The notes below the pieces were generated by a model. That model was not told where the DNA came from. It did no database searches and saw nothing but the letters and a program-made list of their open reading frames with translations. The translations under genes and the position numbers were made by a program. A stretch of DNA of 64,000 nucleotides from Alligator mississippiensis (taxonomy: Eukaryota > Chordata > Crocodylia > Alligatoridae). The number at the start of each line of letters is the position of its first letter. Within the stretch, counting starts at the first letter, position 1. Positions 34,763 to 46,275 of this stretch are shown here, one piece after another. The stretch spans positions 50,316,882 through 50,380,881 of the forward strand of contig NC_081824.1 in the NCBI RefSeq assembly GCF_030867095.1. The letters are read 5' to 3'.

Positions 34763-35860
34763 TTAGTTTAAAGCCCGGTAGAGCAGGTCAGCCAGTCTGG
34801 CTGAGAAGAGCCTCCTCCCTAGGGAAGAGAGGTGGAGACCATCTCTTCCCAGCAGCTCGCTGCCTCTCTCGCCAAAGAGCGGGCTGTGGTCATGAAAGCC
34901 AAAGCCTTCCTGACGACACCAGCGCCGCAGTCTTTGGTTGACCACGTAGATCCTCCTGTCCCTTCTCAGCCCATAGCCTGAGACTGGGAGGATCGACGAG
35001 AACACCACCTGTGCCCCCAGACCCTTAAGCCCCGCTCCCAAATCCCTGTAGCGCCTCATGACCTGGCTGGGAGTGCTCCGAGCCGTGTCATTGGTGCCCA
35101 CATGAATAAGGAGCATGGGATAGCGGTCTGTGGGTTTGAGGAGCTTGGGGATCCTCTCCGCAATGTCCCGGATGCGGGCCCCTGGGAAGCAGCAGACTTG
35201 CTGGGCTAAGGGGTCAGGGTGGCAGATTGGCCCCTCCGTCCCCCTCAGGAGGGAGTCTCCCACAACAAACACCTTACGTTTTGTCTTGGGGAGAGCAGGG
35301 GCGGGAGTTGCAGTTGGGCCCATGTTGCCTGTGGGGGCCGGCAACTCAGCAGGCTCTGCTGGGGCAGCAAGAGGTGCATACCTGTTGCTCAGTTGTGGCG
35401 GGGGTGGGGCCTTGGTGCGGCGGGCCTTAGGGCCCTTGACCACCTTGGTCCATGCCCCTGGATGGACACAGCAGGAGGTCCCAGAGTCCTCCTCTGGTCT
35501 GGAGGGAGACTGTGATCTACCCTCTGCCTCCCGGGGGAGAAGGGCCTGGCAGTAGGAGTCTATCTCCTGCTCGCAGTCCCTGATGGCATGCAGTCTGTGG
35601 ACTGTGGCCTGGAGCTCCTCCAGCTGGCGTGCCAGAGACCCCAAAAGGGAGCAGATCCCGCAAGGCGAGGTCGCCATGCTCCCAGGCCCCAGAGCCTGAA
35701 AAAGGGACAGGCAGCCCCCGCAGCCGAGAGCCAGGGGCTCCGTCTGCGTTGAGCCCGGAACCAGGGGCTCCGTCTGGGTGGCCGTCTCTGAGGTGCCAGA
35801 GGGGGGGGCCGCGGAGCCCGAGGGGACCCTCGGGGTGCGGCGCGTGCCCATCCGTGTCAT
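34763..35860 (-). CDS. CR1 ORF1 protein, intact
   Basis: 365 codons from an ATG at 35860-35858 to a stop at 34763. Near residues 47-70 is a CX2C-X16-CX2C arrangement (CGGC ... CGIC) that could bind a metal, followed by a Leu-rich helix (residues 71-100, LARQLEELQATVHRL) likely to form a coiled coil. A Pro/Ala-rich linker leads to an SGNH esterase domain: GDSLLRG with the nucleophile Ser203, HVGTND at 253-258, and DGLHLS with Asp340 and His343. All catalytic positions are present. ORF1 proteins of this family bind the element's RNA; the esterase's exact substrate is not known to me. The frame is open further upstream to a GTG at 35938, but the ATG is the better start. Confidence 0.85.
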   Translation of the reverse strand: MTRMGTRRTPRVPSGSAAPPSGTSETATQTEPLVPGSTQTEPLALGCGGCLSLFQALGPGSMATSPCGICSLLGSLARQLEELQATVHRLHAIRDCEQEIDSYCQALLPREAEGRSQSPSRPEEDSGTSCCVHPGAWTKVVKGPKARRTKAPPPPQLSNRYAPLAAPAEPAELPAPTGNMGPTATPAPALPKTKRKVFVVGDSLLRGTEGPICHPDPLAQQVCCFPGARIRDIAERIPKLLKPTDRYPMLLIHVGTNDTARSTPSQVMRRYRDLGAGLKGLGAQVVFSSILPVSGYGLRRDRRIYVVNQRLRRWCRQEGFGFHDHSPLFGERGSELLGRDGLHLSSLGRRLFSARLADLLYRALN

Positions 35861-36296
35861 GCCTCTGGTAGGCTGGCTACAGCTGGGACTGTCTACCCTG
35901 GGGGGTGCGCAGGCAGGGTCTGGCGCCCTCCCGCACACCCTCCCGTGTGAACTCCGCGCTAACTCACGCGCCGGCAGAGAAGCGCGCCTGTTTGTGCAGC
36001 CTGTTCACGCGGCTCTGGTCGCGTGGCTCCCTGGGGGGCTGGGCAAAGTAGGGGCCTGGGCGGGGCTTGACCCGGCCCAGCTCCACTCAGCTGCCGCCTC
36101 CCACACACACACTAAGGGGTTAGCCCCTTCTCTCCACGGGCCCCGCTTACCCCGGCTGTGCTGGGGGTCAGCGGGGGGCTCCGCGGCTGCTGGAGGGTTT
36201 CTGGGGGGCTTCGGGGGAGCGGGGGCGCAGCGAGCTTTCACCCGGGCGTCTCTCGCCGCTCCCGCGTCTCTCTCTCGCCGCTCCCACGTCCATCTA
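35861..36296 (-). promoter_or_regulatory. CpG-rich 5' UTR, probable internal promoter of the CR1
   Basis: The stretch before ORF1 is very rich in G, C and CpG (repeated GCGGCGAGAGA and GACGCGGGAGCG motifs), in contrast to the AT-rich surroundings. Full-length LINEs carry their promoter here. That so many CpG sites remain argues that the insertion is recent. No TATA box is seen. Confidence 0.5.
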
Positions 36297-36302
36297 CACC
36301 CC

Positions 36303-36661
36303 TCACTCCCTCCCTTCCCTAGGACATAATGCACATACATCTCCCACACCCCCTCATGCATCCCCCAACACACACACACACCCCAGCCCCATACACCTAC
36401 AATATGCAAGAGCAAGACTTTATTTTGAGCTATTATGCAATTGCCTCTATATACACTAGTCAAAAAATATAAATCAGGACAAAAATTATAGTTTGAAATA
36501 AAATTAAAATAGGTTATGGTAGATATTTGATTCTTAGTTTATCATTTGTTTTTATCTATAATTTGTTAACATGATATCATCTGAACAATTTTGTTTGTGC
36601 ATCCAACAGCTCACCAAAACTCATTAAGTGGCCCTCCAGCCAAAATAATTGCCCACCCCTG
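36303..36661. repeat. Right end of the 29.65-kb hAT element
   Basis: AT-rich terminal part after the CR1, preceded by a CA/GT-rich stretch (36360-36395). Its outer 60 bases are homologous, reverse-complemented, to 56072-56140: GGCTGGAGGGCCACTTAATGAG against GGTGGAGGGCTGCTTAATGAC. Confidence 0.7.
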
Positions 36662-38505
36662 TTTCAAATGCTATAAGATTTATGGGTGAAAGAGAAGAGT
36701 TGCCAGTAAAAAAGAGAGTATGGGAAACATTCCCCAATCCCGAGTCAAAACAAGAAATTGCTATTTTGACATATTGGCATTTGATGATGAAAATATATTT
36801 CAGAGTGGGGGGAGGAGGAATCCTGCCTAGCTCTAGCCTTAGCTTTTTCACCCAATGTAGAGGGAACCAAATAAGTCAGAACACTTTTAATTACATTAGC
36901 TTAGATGCTCCATCTACTCCTGAATTCCTCCTGAACATCTTAAATCTTGCTTAGTTTTACTTGTTAAACTAATAATTCCTTCTAGTATTTCCATGTGGCA
37001 CAGTACATGATGATCCCATCAAGATCTAATTTGTTGCTAACCTCACAATGCAAATGATTATTGTCATCTGGTGTTTTCAACTGTTATTTGGCCTTTCCCA
37101 TTAGAAGTCAGCACAACATCTCAGGAATTACAGAATTCCTTTTGCAAGAACCCAAGATTAGCTAGCTACTTATAACTCTGAAGTGCTAGCATGCTTTTTT
37201 TTTTTTAAAGAAAAAAAAAACACATTTCAAGTCTTGCAGGATTAAAGAAAAATAAAAAAAATCTTCATTTCAGTATGATGATATATAAGGAGGTTTTTAT
37301 TTATTTATTAGATTTATATCTCACCCTATCAGAAAAGCTCACAAAGGCTTTGTTAAAGCCTTTTCTGTCTTAAAACATATGGCAATTTAAAAACTGTTTT
37401 TTTTCCTTTTTTTTAGCAATGCCATGTCACCCTAATCCATTGTAAATCTACATGGTGGTAGGGCTTGTTCCTCATTCATAACCAATGCAGAACAATCTGA
37501 ATTGGTTAATTGGTATGCACCTCTGGAGGTGTCTCCAGTGTCAGTCAGGTAACAACCACAGAAAAAGTTCATCAGATGCTTAGCATTAACACAAAAGAAT
37601 ATTTTGCTGCATTGGCTGTGAAGTCAAATATCTAGTAGTACCAAAAGTTTCTATCTTTATCTTTATCAAGCAGCTATGTGGACTTTGCCTTTTTTACACC
37701 TGTTTTTCAAAACAATTTACTGCTGTACCTTATCAAGATCCACTTCCTACCTTCATCTCTTTTCCCTATAAAGATAACACCCTTCTTTAATTATACACCC
37801 TTCTTTAATTCTAGAGCCTAATTACGTTCAATTACATTAAAACAGCTCCCAGCTGGTAGTGCCTCCTTCACCACCTGTCTGAATATATGGCTGAGAATTA
37901 GGTGTCAGGCTTCACACCATGTGCAGGCTCTTTTAGGGATATCATTGAAGTGGCACATGGCAGACCATGCTATGTCATTTCGGGAACCACTATTTGCTTA
38001 TCAAACTTATCTTAAGGTCACTACTCGATGTTTATTTAGCATTTGTCCATTCATTCCAAACTCAAGCTAAAGTGAGTATATGACATCAGACAATGTCACT
38101 TGGTCTATTTCCTAACCAAAAAATGTGTTTGAATCTGTCATTAGTGGGTTACTTTGAGGAATTTTTAAGGATGGATGTGTTTTTGTCTATGCATGTAAAA
38201 CTTAGAATTGTCCTTCAAGACAAATTGGTAATAGACTTTGTAACTAGATTTTATAGCCATGATGGGGGGCAGCCCAGGCCACAGGGGTGGGGCTGGCTTT
38301 GGCCTGATCCAGCTGTGTGGCAACATCCTGGGCAGGATTCCATCCAGCTGTGTAGGGCTTGGTAATCTGGCAGCTGGAGAGGGGTGACAATATTGTCACC
38401 ACTCCCTCACAGCCAAATTTTCCGACGAGTAGAGAACCCCACAGGCTGGATGCCATTGCTCTGTAAATTGGATTTGGCCTGCAGACCATAGGTTAAGCAC
38501 CTCTA
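36662..38505. other. No gene seen; minor repeat pieces
   Basis: Mostly ordinary AT-rich DNA. A phrase ATTAGATTTATATCTCACCC at about 37307 belongs to the repeat also seen near 4830. The last part, about 38240-38500, ends GGATTTGGCCTGCAGACCATAGGTTAAGCACC, which resembles the end of another hAT relative; its other end was not found. Confidence 0.45.
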
Positions 38506-38513
38506 CTCTAGAG

Positions 38514-38834
38514 CAATGCTGGCAAACTTTTTTTGCAGTCATAGCCACAAATTAACCCTGCACTTTCCATGAGTGCCACTCCTATCCCCTTCCCTGTCCA
38601 ATTTGCTGCTCTGGTTTCTGGTGTTGTGCCCTGTGCTCCTTGACCAAACTGCTGATCTGCTTTATGCTTCTTAGCCTGTCCTCCTTGCTTGATTAGATAC
38701 TCTGCATTCTTCTCCCTGCCCTATCCACCGATGTGCTGCTTGTCCCCACCTGATCTGCTGTGCCCCGCCCCCACACACACACACAGATTGCCCCTGCCAT
38801 GTGTGTCACACATGCCACAAGTTAGCTACTGCTG
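38514..38834. mobile_element. Small hAT-type MITE with perfect 8-bp duplication
   Basis: CTCTAGAG stands on both sides (38506-38513 and 38835-38842). The ends are CAATGCTGGCAAACTT and, reverse-complemented from the right, CAGCAGTAGCTAACTT, worn versions of the hAT CAGTG...AACTT terminus. The 321-bp interior is pyrimidine-rich and non-coding, with a CA run at about 38773-38784. Confidence 0.8.
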
Positions 38835-38842
38835 CTCTAGAG

Positions 38843-39599
38843 TATTGCAGGAATTGTAACAAGCATCTTTCATAGGGAATTCCCTTCAGCCAAGAACTAA
38901 CTACCATATTCCTTGAACATAATTTCAATTTTGGAGAGAGATAGGAGGGAGGAAAAGCTTGTGAGGGGGAAGGGGGGGGGTTTAATTCAGTCCCTTTCTC
39001 AGGAAAGCAAATTAAAGCTATTCCACAGTTCAACTAGTTTTATATATTTGATGCACATTCTATGCAAGAATAACCACAAAGCTTAGTTTGTGGGACTTTT
39101 TACTGATGAGGTTTGGGTGTTTTTCTGAGAAATATTATGAAAGGACTTACTGCACATATAAAATACTTCTTAAAGTTTTATAAAGTAAACACAAATCAGA
39201 AGCTAAGATTTCCTTGCCAGTTTCCAATGCAGAAATTAGATAATTATAGGCTGGGACAATTGAGATGATTTATTGTGCTGTCATCCAGACATTTACTCCT
39301 CAATGTCAGGATTTCCCAACACTCAGCACTGAGAAATTTTTCACTAGCTACTGCTAGGTTCTCCAGTGCCTGCTGTCAAGGGTTAACTGTTCTCTTTGCA
39401 AATGAAATACCTTTTTTAAAGTGCAAAATGTATGCTGCAAAGTGGAGAGCACTAACCAGTTCCATGAGGACAGTTTGGATTCAGGTTGCACAGCCTTCCT
39501 GGGGAGATGCTGACCACCTTGATTGTACTGATAATGGAGAGGACATGAAACCAGATTAAACTGCATACATCTAGGGTAAAACATGGACAGTTTCAAGAC
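38843..39599. other. No gene seen
   Basis: Intergenic; no domain, RNA or clear repeat recognised. Confidence 0.5.
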
Positions 39600-40025
39600 A
39601 GTCCAGCACATGGCAACAAAATAACTCGGGGCCTGGGAAACAAAACTTATAAGGAAAGGCTAAAAGAACTAGGGTTGTTTTGTCTGGAAAAGAAAAGACA
39701 GGTGAGATTTGATAACAGTCTTCAAATATCTGAAGGGTGCTTATAAAGAGCATGGAGATGGGCTTTGCTCTGTGGCAGGGGACAGAACTAAAAGCAGTGG
39801 TAAAAAGGAAATTAGGTTGGAGATTAGGAAAAACTTATTATGAGGGTGGTCATGAATTGAAACAGGCTACCTAGAGCAGTTGTACAATCTCTATCCTTAG
39901 AAACTGTCAAGTTAAATAGACACTTCACTGGGATGGTGTAGTCAGAGGAGATACTTCCTTGAGCAGAGGGGTTAGACTAGATGACCTTATGAGTTCCCTT
40001 CCAATCCTACTTTCCTATAAGCCTA
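39600..40025 (+). mobile_element. Old CR1 3' tail, sense
   Basis: ATAAGGAAAGGCTAAAAGAACT, then GATTTGATAACAGTCTTCAAATATCTGAAGGG and finally TAGACTAGATGACCTTATGAGTTCCCTTCCAATCCTA are the standard 3' domain and tail of CR1. It is only the last 430 bases, worn, with no reading frame. Confidence 0.8.
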
Positions 40026-42390
40026 TGGTCTCCTCTTGCTTCACTTTGCATATAAATCTTATACCTCTTCCTACATTTCTTCATCAGTATCTTTCATCTT
40101 TGAAGTCTTAGGCAAGATTCCCAGTGCAGCCACCTGAGGTGGTTTGAGGTATTGTGATCTAACTCTAGGAGAGTTTCTGATTTCCCTCATTTGCTCAGCT
40201 AGCATTGCATTTTTCCTTATACTTAAAAAAATCTTTTTGGCCAAATCATCAGTTTAATATCACTGTTCTCTTTCTCCAGGATAATAATTGTGCTGTTGCA
40301 ATGATTCATCAAGATAGCAGAGATTAATGTTTTGCTTCACAAAGTAAAAACTGGAAAAAAAAATGGAACAAAAATGGAACTGATGAGCTTCTATAGGTAA
40401 GGCAAATATGTTTTGCAGACAACTTGGCTATATTAGGCTATAAAAGTCACATGGCTAAATCTTTTGAAGGATTCTTACCTTTTCCTCCATTTGAAAAATA
40501 TGTATTTTCATCAGCAACAAAAGGAAACAGCATCAAAAACTGCAAGAAACACATCACCAAACACCTAGACAGTACAATATGCCCATGGCAAATGACAAAA
40601 ATAAAAAGCTCAGCCTGCAAATACAACTGCCTTTAGACCTTTCCAAACAGCCAGCTCCTGCTTCCTGGAAAATATCTTCCAAGAAAAATAGGCAAAAATT
40701 AGGAGTAATACAGTATACTGGCACATCACCAGAATTTTTTTGTTAATTAAAAAAAAAAAAAGTGTAAATACATTAAATGCCTGAAAAAATAGTTGCAAAG
40801 AAAACAATGTAAAAGATTATGTGACAGCAATTCCCATGCTCTGAAGAATGTGGCTTTAAATCCTCTCATTTGCAGGAAATGTATAATTATCTGGCAACCT
40901 ATGATAGAAAATCTTGCCTGTTGATAGAGAAAATTCCCTTTAATTCAAGCTCTTATTATTTCACCAACATAACCTAGGCAGTGTGCTTTAATATTATTTG
41001 TAAAACTATACAGTATCTCTGTTATCACATGACTGGAAGAATCAGCAATAAAGATTTTCTCTAATGAATCACTCTAATAGTATATCACATTTTTTCCTAT
41101 TCAAGGAATATCTAAACAAAGCTGAAGCACAGTGAAAATTCTTATTCCAGGAGAATTATAAAATTTAGTCCTCTTCACATCCAACACTAATCTTGATCCA
41201 GTTAAGCACTTAGACACCTACTTAACTTTAAGCACCGAGCAGTCCCTTGAAATTACCACATTTTAAAACCTTGGCTGCATCATGGCCCTTCTCCTATAGT
41301 TTGTTAAAGTAAAGCCAAAGCTCACAGAGGTCAATGACAGTCTTCCTAGTGAGATCACTGGGGCGTGGATCAGGCTCTTCCTTCTAACACTGTGGGCCTG
41401 GATTATTTTGCTTTTTCTGGATCATTAACAGGTGTTTTGGTTCATTCTCCATGTTTCCTTTACCAGTGCAAATTACTCTTTTCATTCCTAAGGTTTTATT
41501 TAAAATTCCCATGCAAGTATATGATACAAAAATTAAAATTGAAATTATCACACTGATTGAAAGTTTTACCCTAGATGTATACAGTGTAATCTGTTTTCAC
41601 ATGTTCTCCACTATCCATGCAGTCAAGGTACTCAGTACCTTCTCAGTAAGGCTGTGCAATCTGAAATCATACTGATTTCTGTTAAAACTAAGGGCTATCT
41701 TCTTCTCAGAAGAATGTCTACTAGTAACTAGACTATGTTATTCAGACTTTTATAGCACAGTTCGTACTCTTATTTTTGTCTGAAGACCATGAATTTTTCA
41801 GTTAAGCAATCTGAGAATTGAGAACTGCATGTATGCCAAGAAAACACTTTACATGTGGAAGCCAGCTGTGACATCTGGCCATTTACTTAGGAACAGACAT
41901 AACACCAGTCCATACGCACCTACTCCGAAGTTCCTTAGAATATCCGTACTTCTCAGAGGCACAGAGGAAGTAGAAGAAGGCTGAGTTCAGCATGCCATCA
42001 GGTCATCAATAATAAAGGGCATAATGCTAACATGTTGGCAATCTGCATCTTTACATCTAAGTATTTAGTACTAATTAATCGATCTTCCCAACATCCTCAT
42101 TAGACAAATATGTTTTTTCCTCTCTGTTTTACAGATGAGGAATTGAGCTACCAGTACTTTAAAAGTCTATTGAAGTACATCATAATCTTTCCATTGCATT
42201 TAGCAGACACTTGATTAAGCCATACAGCTCTTGGCCAAGGCCATGTAGCAAGTCAGTGGTAGTGTTATGAATAGACCAAAGATTCTCTTGACTCTGTTCC
42301 ATACTTAAAGGCAAACAGGATAAGTGTATGTCATTTATGGCATTTTTAATTTCTTCATGATTGCTTTTACATAGTAATTAGCAGTAACTC
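40026..42390. other. No gene seen
   Basis: About 2.4 kb of AT-rich intergenic DNA. I recognised no coding exon, RNA gene or interspersed element. Confidence 0.55.
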
Positions 42391-43125
42391 TGGGCACTTT
42401 TACATGTGCTCCAGGGGTTGGGGGGAAAGCGCTAATTAGACAAGATCTTAGAGTTGTTTTAATTAAAGCATCATTGTGTCTAATGTATCAGCATCCCCAC
42501 ACTTAAAATGGTGTTGGGGGCTTGAACCAAAGCTTTTCTGATGAGCTTTAATTCAAACATCCCCACTGCCATTTTTAATTCCAGGGACACTGATACACAA
42601 GGCACAGGAGGCTGCTGGAGCACGGTAATTGCCATGCTCCAATAGACTCATTATTCACGTCTGCTCTCACACGCTGGAATTCCTGCACATTGGAGCACTC
42701 TTATGCTCGTGTGAAGGCACCCTTCATTGTGAGGTACTAGGAAAATGTGCATTAGCCTCTCATAATGTGCATTAACTAAAGAGCATGGGGCATTTATACA
42801 CATACTTTTTGGTCCCGTGATTTGCCGGAGACCTGCTGCTTCAAAACAGACTAGATTAATTGAGTCTGCTCCACATGTGAGCTCAGGCGAACTGCACTGC
42901 ACTGTGTGCAATTGTATAAGTGGCGAAATGCTCATCAGCACACAGAAAATGGTGGCGGTGCACTTTTGAACTAAACCACCTTGGACGTGTTTTATTTCAA
43001 AAGTGTGCTGACATTTTTTTAAGCTCTCAAATGCATTTCACCACTTAAACAACTGCAAGCGTTGCAGTGCTGGGTGCTTTTCAAAGCGCCCGGCACTGCA
43101 GCACATGCATGTATAAAAATGCCCA
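42391..43125. mobile_element. Palindromic non-autonomous element(s), 735 bp
   Basis: The left end TGGGCACTTTTACATGTG and the reverse complement of the right end TGGGCATTTTTATACATGC are inverted repeats. The first 190 bases match 2005-2195. The interior has further inverted motifs (CATTAACT, GTGCATTAGCC) and may be two related elements side by side. Non-coding; no target-site duplication seen. Confidence 0.5.
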
Positions 43126-43319
43126 TGGTTTTTAGTGATACTTTAATGCACTTTAAAATAGGCTAATGCACATTAAAGCACATGTGTTGACTCACCCAGT
43201 GAGTGACAAAATGAGTGAGTCCCTGTGATACGGGGATTTTTCTTTATATAATTTCAGTATGACAGCAAGCTAACAAGCAAGCAAGCATCTCCTTTATACA
43301 GAACAAATCTCACAATGGC

Positions 43320-43425
43320 AGGGCACGGTAGCATCTTGCAAATGAAATTTTTTGAAGGGACATGAGCTTTTGTAAGCTACAGTCTACTTAGTCAGATGCT
43401 CTGAATAGACTTGTAGAAAGCTGGG
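43320..43425 (-). repeat. Old amniote interspersed repeat piece
   Basis: On the minus strand AGCATCTGACTAAGTAGACTGTAGCTTACAAAAG corresponds to a core found in opposite orientation at 59418-59450 (AGCATCTGATGAAGTAAGCTG). The repeat's name is not assigned. Confidence 0.4.
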
Positions 43426-45129
43426 GTACTAAACAGAAATGAATGAAGCCTTTTAAATATAAAGGACAGGTAAAGGGGAGGAAATGAAGGATTATTCCTG
43501 GGAAAATTAAATGTCAGTTGAAGAGATGAAAAAGGATAAACAAAGCACTTAACCCACTGATTCTATGATTCTCAACATAGCTTTTATCTTTTTAATTTCT
43601 TCATGATTGCTTAAACATAGTATCTGGCAGTCAGTAAGTGACAAACCACCTTTGCCTTTCTCATAAGTGGCTCTTCCTCTCTCTCTGCCTAACTTTGGGC
43701 TAACATGGCTAACTACAGTTTACTAAGTCTAATGATGTTCAAGTTTGAACTAAATTTTTAATTTATTAGGTTTGAATAAGCTCAAGGTTAGGGAAAAAGA
43801 GCTTGTCCATTGTTTATTGTATCATCAAGAACAGCTAATCAAAAGATGGTTTTGGATATGGCCTGGGTATATGGGTAAAGTTACATGTTACACGTAGGCC
43901 ATACTAAAGGCATTTAAAATGTGCGAGTCCACGCATTAGAGCTCAGTAACTCATGCTAAGTTCCCTCTGAGCATCTTAGTTATGTCCCTCCAGGCGAGGT
44001 TATCTCTGGACCATGCTACCTCACTTGTGTTAGGGTAACTTCTGTCTTCTCCATGGAGAAAAAAAACGAGTAATTTACATTCATCCAGCATATAAGGATG
44101 CACTGCTCTCAGCTTCCCCCTCCCACCCAGAGCAGGGATAGTGTCCAGGTGTCCTGGCTTCTAGCCACACCCCTGCTAACCAAACCTCTAGTCACAAATT
44201 AGTGGTGTGCAGGCAAGAAACAGTATTATCATGTGACTGCTCACAGCATGTTCTAACTTCAGCACCACTTAATATTCCACAGCATTACTATGGTCTAAGT
44301 ATAACATGCCACTTTACCTTAAAGTGTAGCAAAATTATAAAGAGTTGTAGTCTAAGACAGTTTCTAAAACTATAGTCCATGCACTGCAGTGTTGTGCAAT
44401 GCATTTGCTGGTAGCCCATGGTGAGCTGTCTTATCATAGAAGCCAGAGTTTCAGCATTAATTGAAAATTCATATGGGCACCTAATCATATTATAAAAAAA
44501 ACACTTAAGCAGGTTAGGTATTTAATAGTCAGGCAACTGCTAAAGTAATATTTCTTAGGGTTTCTTTTTCCTTGGGTCTCTTTGTGGAAACATTTCAGTT
44601 CCAATGAACCTATAAAGTAAAAGAGTTTTCAAGTTCAGAATGGAATGTAAGGTCATAACCAGAGGGGAGGGGAAAAAAAAGAACAAGACCCCAAAAGACC
44701 TAAGAGCCCAGTAATTAGGACACCCTCTGTGATGTGTGAGACTTGTCCTTGATCTTCCTGATTCAGAGCAGACCAAGAATATCCATGTCCCACATCCCAT
44801 TGAGGAAATCCAGCCACTGGACTTATAGGATCAGTTGTATTCATTTTGTAATAAATACTGAATTATACAAAATGAAATAGCTCCTAATGAATAGATTGAT
44901 TTAATATTATTGAGAGAGACTCCATCCTTGTAAGAAACTTAGGAATGTTACTGATGGCTATCATAAAAATGACTAACCAATTTATTTACCAAACAGTTGC
45001 TGGGCTAGCAAAAAATGATTTGGGATTTTTGGACTTGCTTTTGTTAAGTAGAAAGGATATACAGAACAATTAGTTAAAGAAAACAATTTTTATCAAATGA
45101 TTGTGAATTATTTCAGTGTAGTGCAGAGC
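43426..45129. other. No gene seen
   Basis: AT-rich intergenic DNA without a recognised element. Confidence 0.5.
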
Positions 45130-45354
45130 TAGGATTCAGAGAGACCTGGACAGATTAGAGGATTAGATCAAAAGAAATCTCATGAAGTTCAGTAAGAACA
45201 AATGAAAAGTTCTGCATTTAGGACAGTACAATCCCATGCACTGGTACTGACTGACTAAGCAGCAGCTCTGAAGAAAAGGACCTGTAGTTTATAATAGACA
45301 GTAAGCTGAATGTGAACCAAGAGTGGGCTCTTGTTGTGAAGAAAGCTAACACAG
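45130..45354 (+). mobile_element. Old CR1 fragment, sense, left of a hAT insertion
   Basis: Contains the CR1 phrases AAAGTTCTGCATTTAGGACAGT (equivalent of KVLHLG) and CTGAATGTGAACCAAGAGTGGGC (HKMNMNQ). It continues after the hAT piece at about 45851. Confidence 0.75.
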
Positions 45355-45850
45355 GGGTGGACAGAATATGTCCCGTGGGCCAGATCTGACCCAGCAACAG
45401 ATTCAATCTGGCCCACGGATGGACAGTCACCAATTCATTGGTTCTGCCCTGCACACAGCCAGTGGCTCCAGCTGCCGTGTGGTGCCAGGAAGGCAAGTAG
45501 GACTGCTTCTGCCCAGCATCATCAGGCATCAACTGTGAACTCAGACAGGTTCATCAGCTGTGAACCCAGCATCAGCTGTGGATGCTGTGGGCAGGTTCAG
45601 GAGCCCAGATACAGAACCTGCCAACACTGTCCAAAACTGACCTACCACCTGCCCAGCGCAGTGGAAGATCCTGCCTGGAGCCCCAACCTGGAACCTGCCA
45701 GTGGCATAATTTGTGGACCCAGGCAGAGCTGCTGCCACACTGGGTGAGTAGCAGCTTCTCTCTCTCTCTTCTCGCGGCTTCTCTCCTCCTCCTTCCAGAA
45801 CCCAGCCAAAGCTGTAGTTCACCAGGAGCCCTGATGCTCAGCTGTGATTT
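45355..45850. mobile_element. hAT fragment inside the old CR1
   Basis: Starts CAGGGGTGGACAGAATATGTCCCGTGGGCC, close to the left end at 29651. The interior is GC-rich. No right terminus is seen, so part was lost, together with some CR1 sequence. Confidence 0.6.
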
Positions 45851-46275
45851 AGTTAGGTCCCTACTTATGAGCAGAGGCTGAGGGAACTGGGCTTATTTAG
45901 CCTGGAGAAGAAAAGAGCAAGGGAAGATTTAATAACAGCCTTCAACTACCTGAAGAGGGGTTCCGAAGGGGATGGAGCTAGACTGTTGGTCAGTGGTGGC
46001 ACATGAGAGAACAAGGAGCAATGGTTTCAAGTTGCAGCAAGGGAAGTTTAGGTTAGATATTAGGAAAATATTTTCTCACTAGTAGGGTAGTAAAACACTG
46101 GAACAGGTTACGCAGGGAGGCTATAGAATCTCCATCCTTGGAAGTTTGTAAAGCCTTGGAAGTTTACAAAGCCTTGGCTGGGATGATCTAGTTGGTGATG
46201 GTGCTGCTTTGAGTAGGGGGTTGAACTAGATGACTTCCTGAGGTCCCTTCCAACCCTAATTTTCTATGACACTAT
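45851..46275 (+). mobile_element. Old CR1 3' domain and tail, sense
   Basis: From ATGAGCAGAGGCTGAGGGAACT through TTTAATAACAGCCTTCAACTACCTGAAG to GAACTAGATGACTTCCTGAGGTCCCTTCCAACCCTAA, ending with TTCTATGACACTATGA. No frame survives. Confidence 0.8.

Larger units (their letters stand above)
31778..36296 (-). mobile_element. Nearly full-length young CR1 LINE, antisense
   Basis: At about 4.5 kb it has the length of a complete CR1. From right to left it contains a CpG-rich 5' UTR (about 36296-35861), intact ORF1 (35860-34763), ORF2 with one frameshift (about 34700-31865), and a 3' UTR ending in TCTATGAAATCTATG at 31778. Few changes separate it from the copy at 17412-21018 in the conserved motifs, but it is a different subfamily, with many amino acid differences. 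Both borders lie in hAT-element sequence. The exact 5' limit is set by where that sequence resumes and could be off by about 20 bases. Confidence 0.9.
29651..36661. mobile_element. hAT element carrying nested insertions
   Basis: The left end CAGGGGTGGGCAAAATAT and the reverse complement of the right end CAGGGGTGGGCAATTAT share 13 exact bases. The borders repeat in six of eight positions (CCTCAAAT at 29643-29650, TTTCAAAT at 36662-36669, the two differences being C/T). Inside are a GC-rich left part, a partly inverted copy of it at about 31430-31700, an unassigned 1.3-kb block, and the almost full-length CR1. Without these the element would be about 1.2-1.9 kb with no transposase. The element at 56072-57544 has both of its ends in the opposite orientation. 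Confidence 0.65.

Noticed and set aside
35130-36329. Plus-strand frames of 60-183 codons
   Set aside because: Antisense shadows of CR1 ORF1 and its GC-rich leader.
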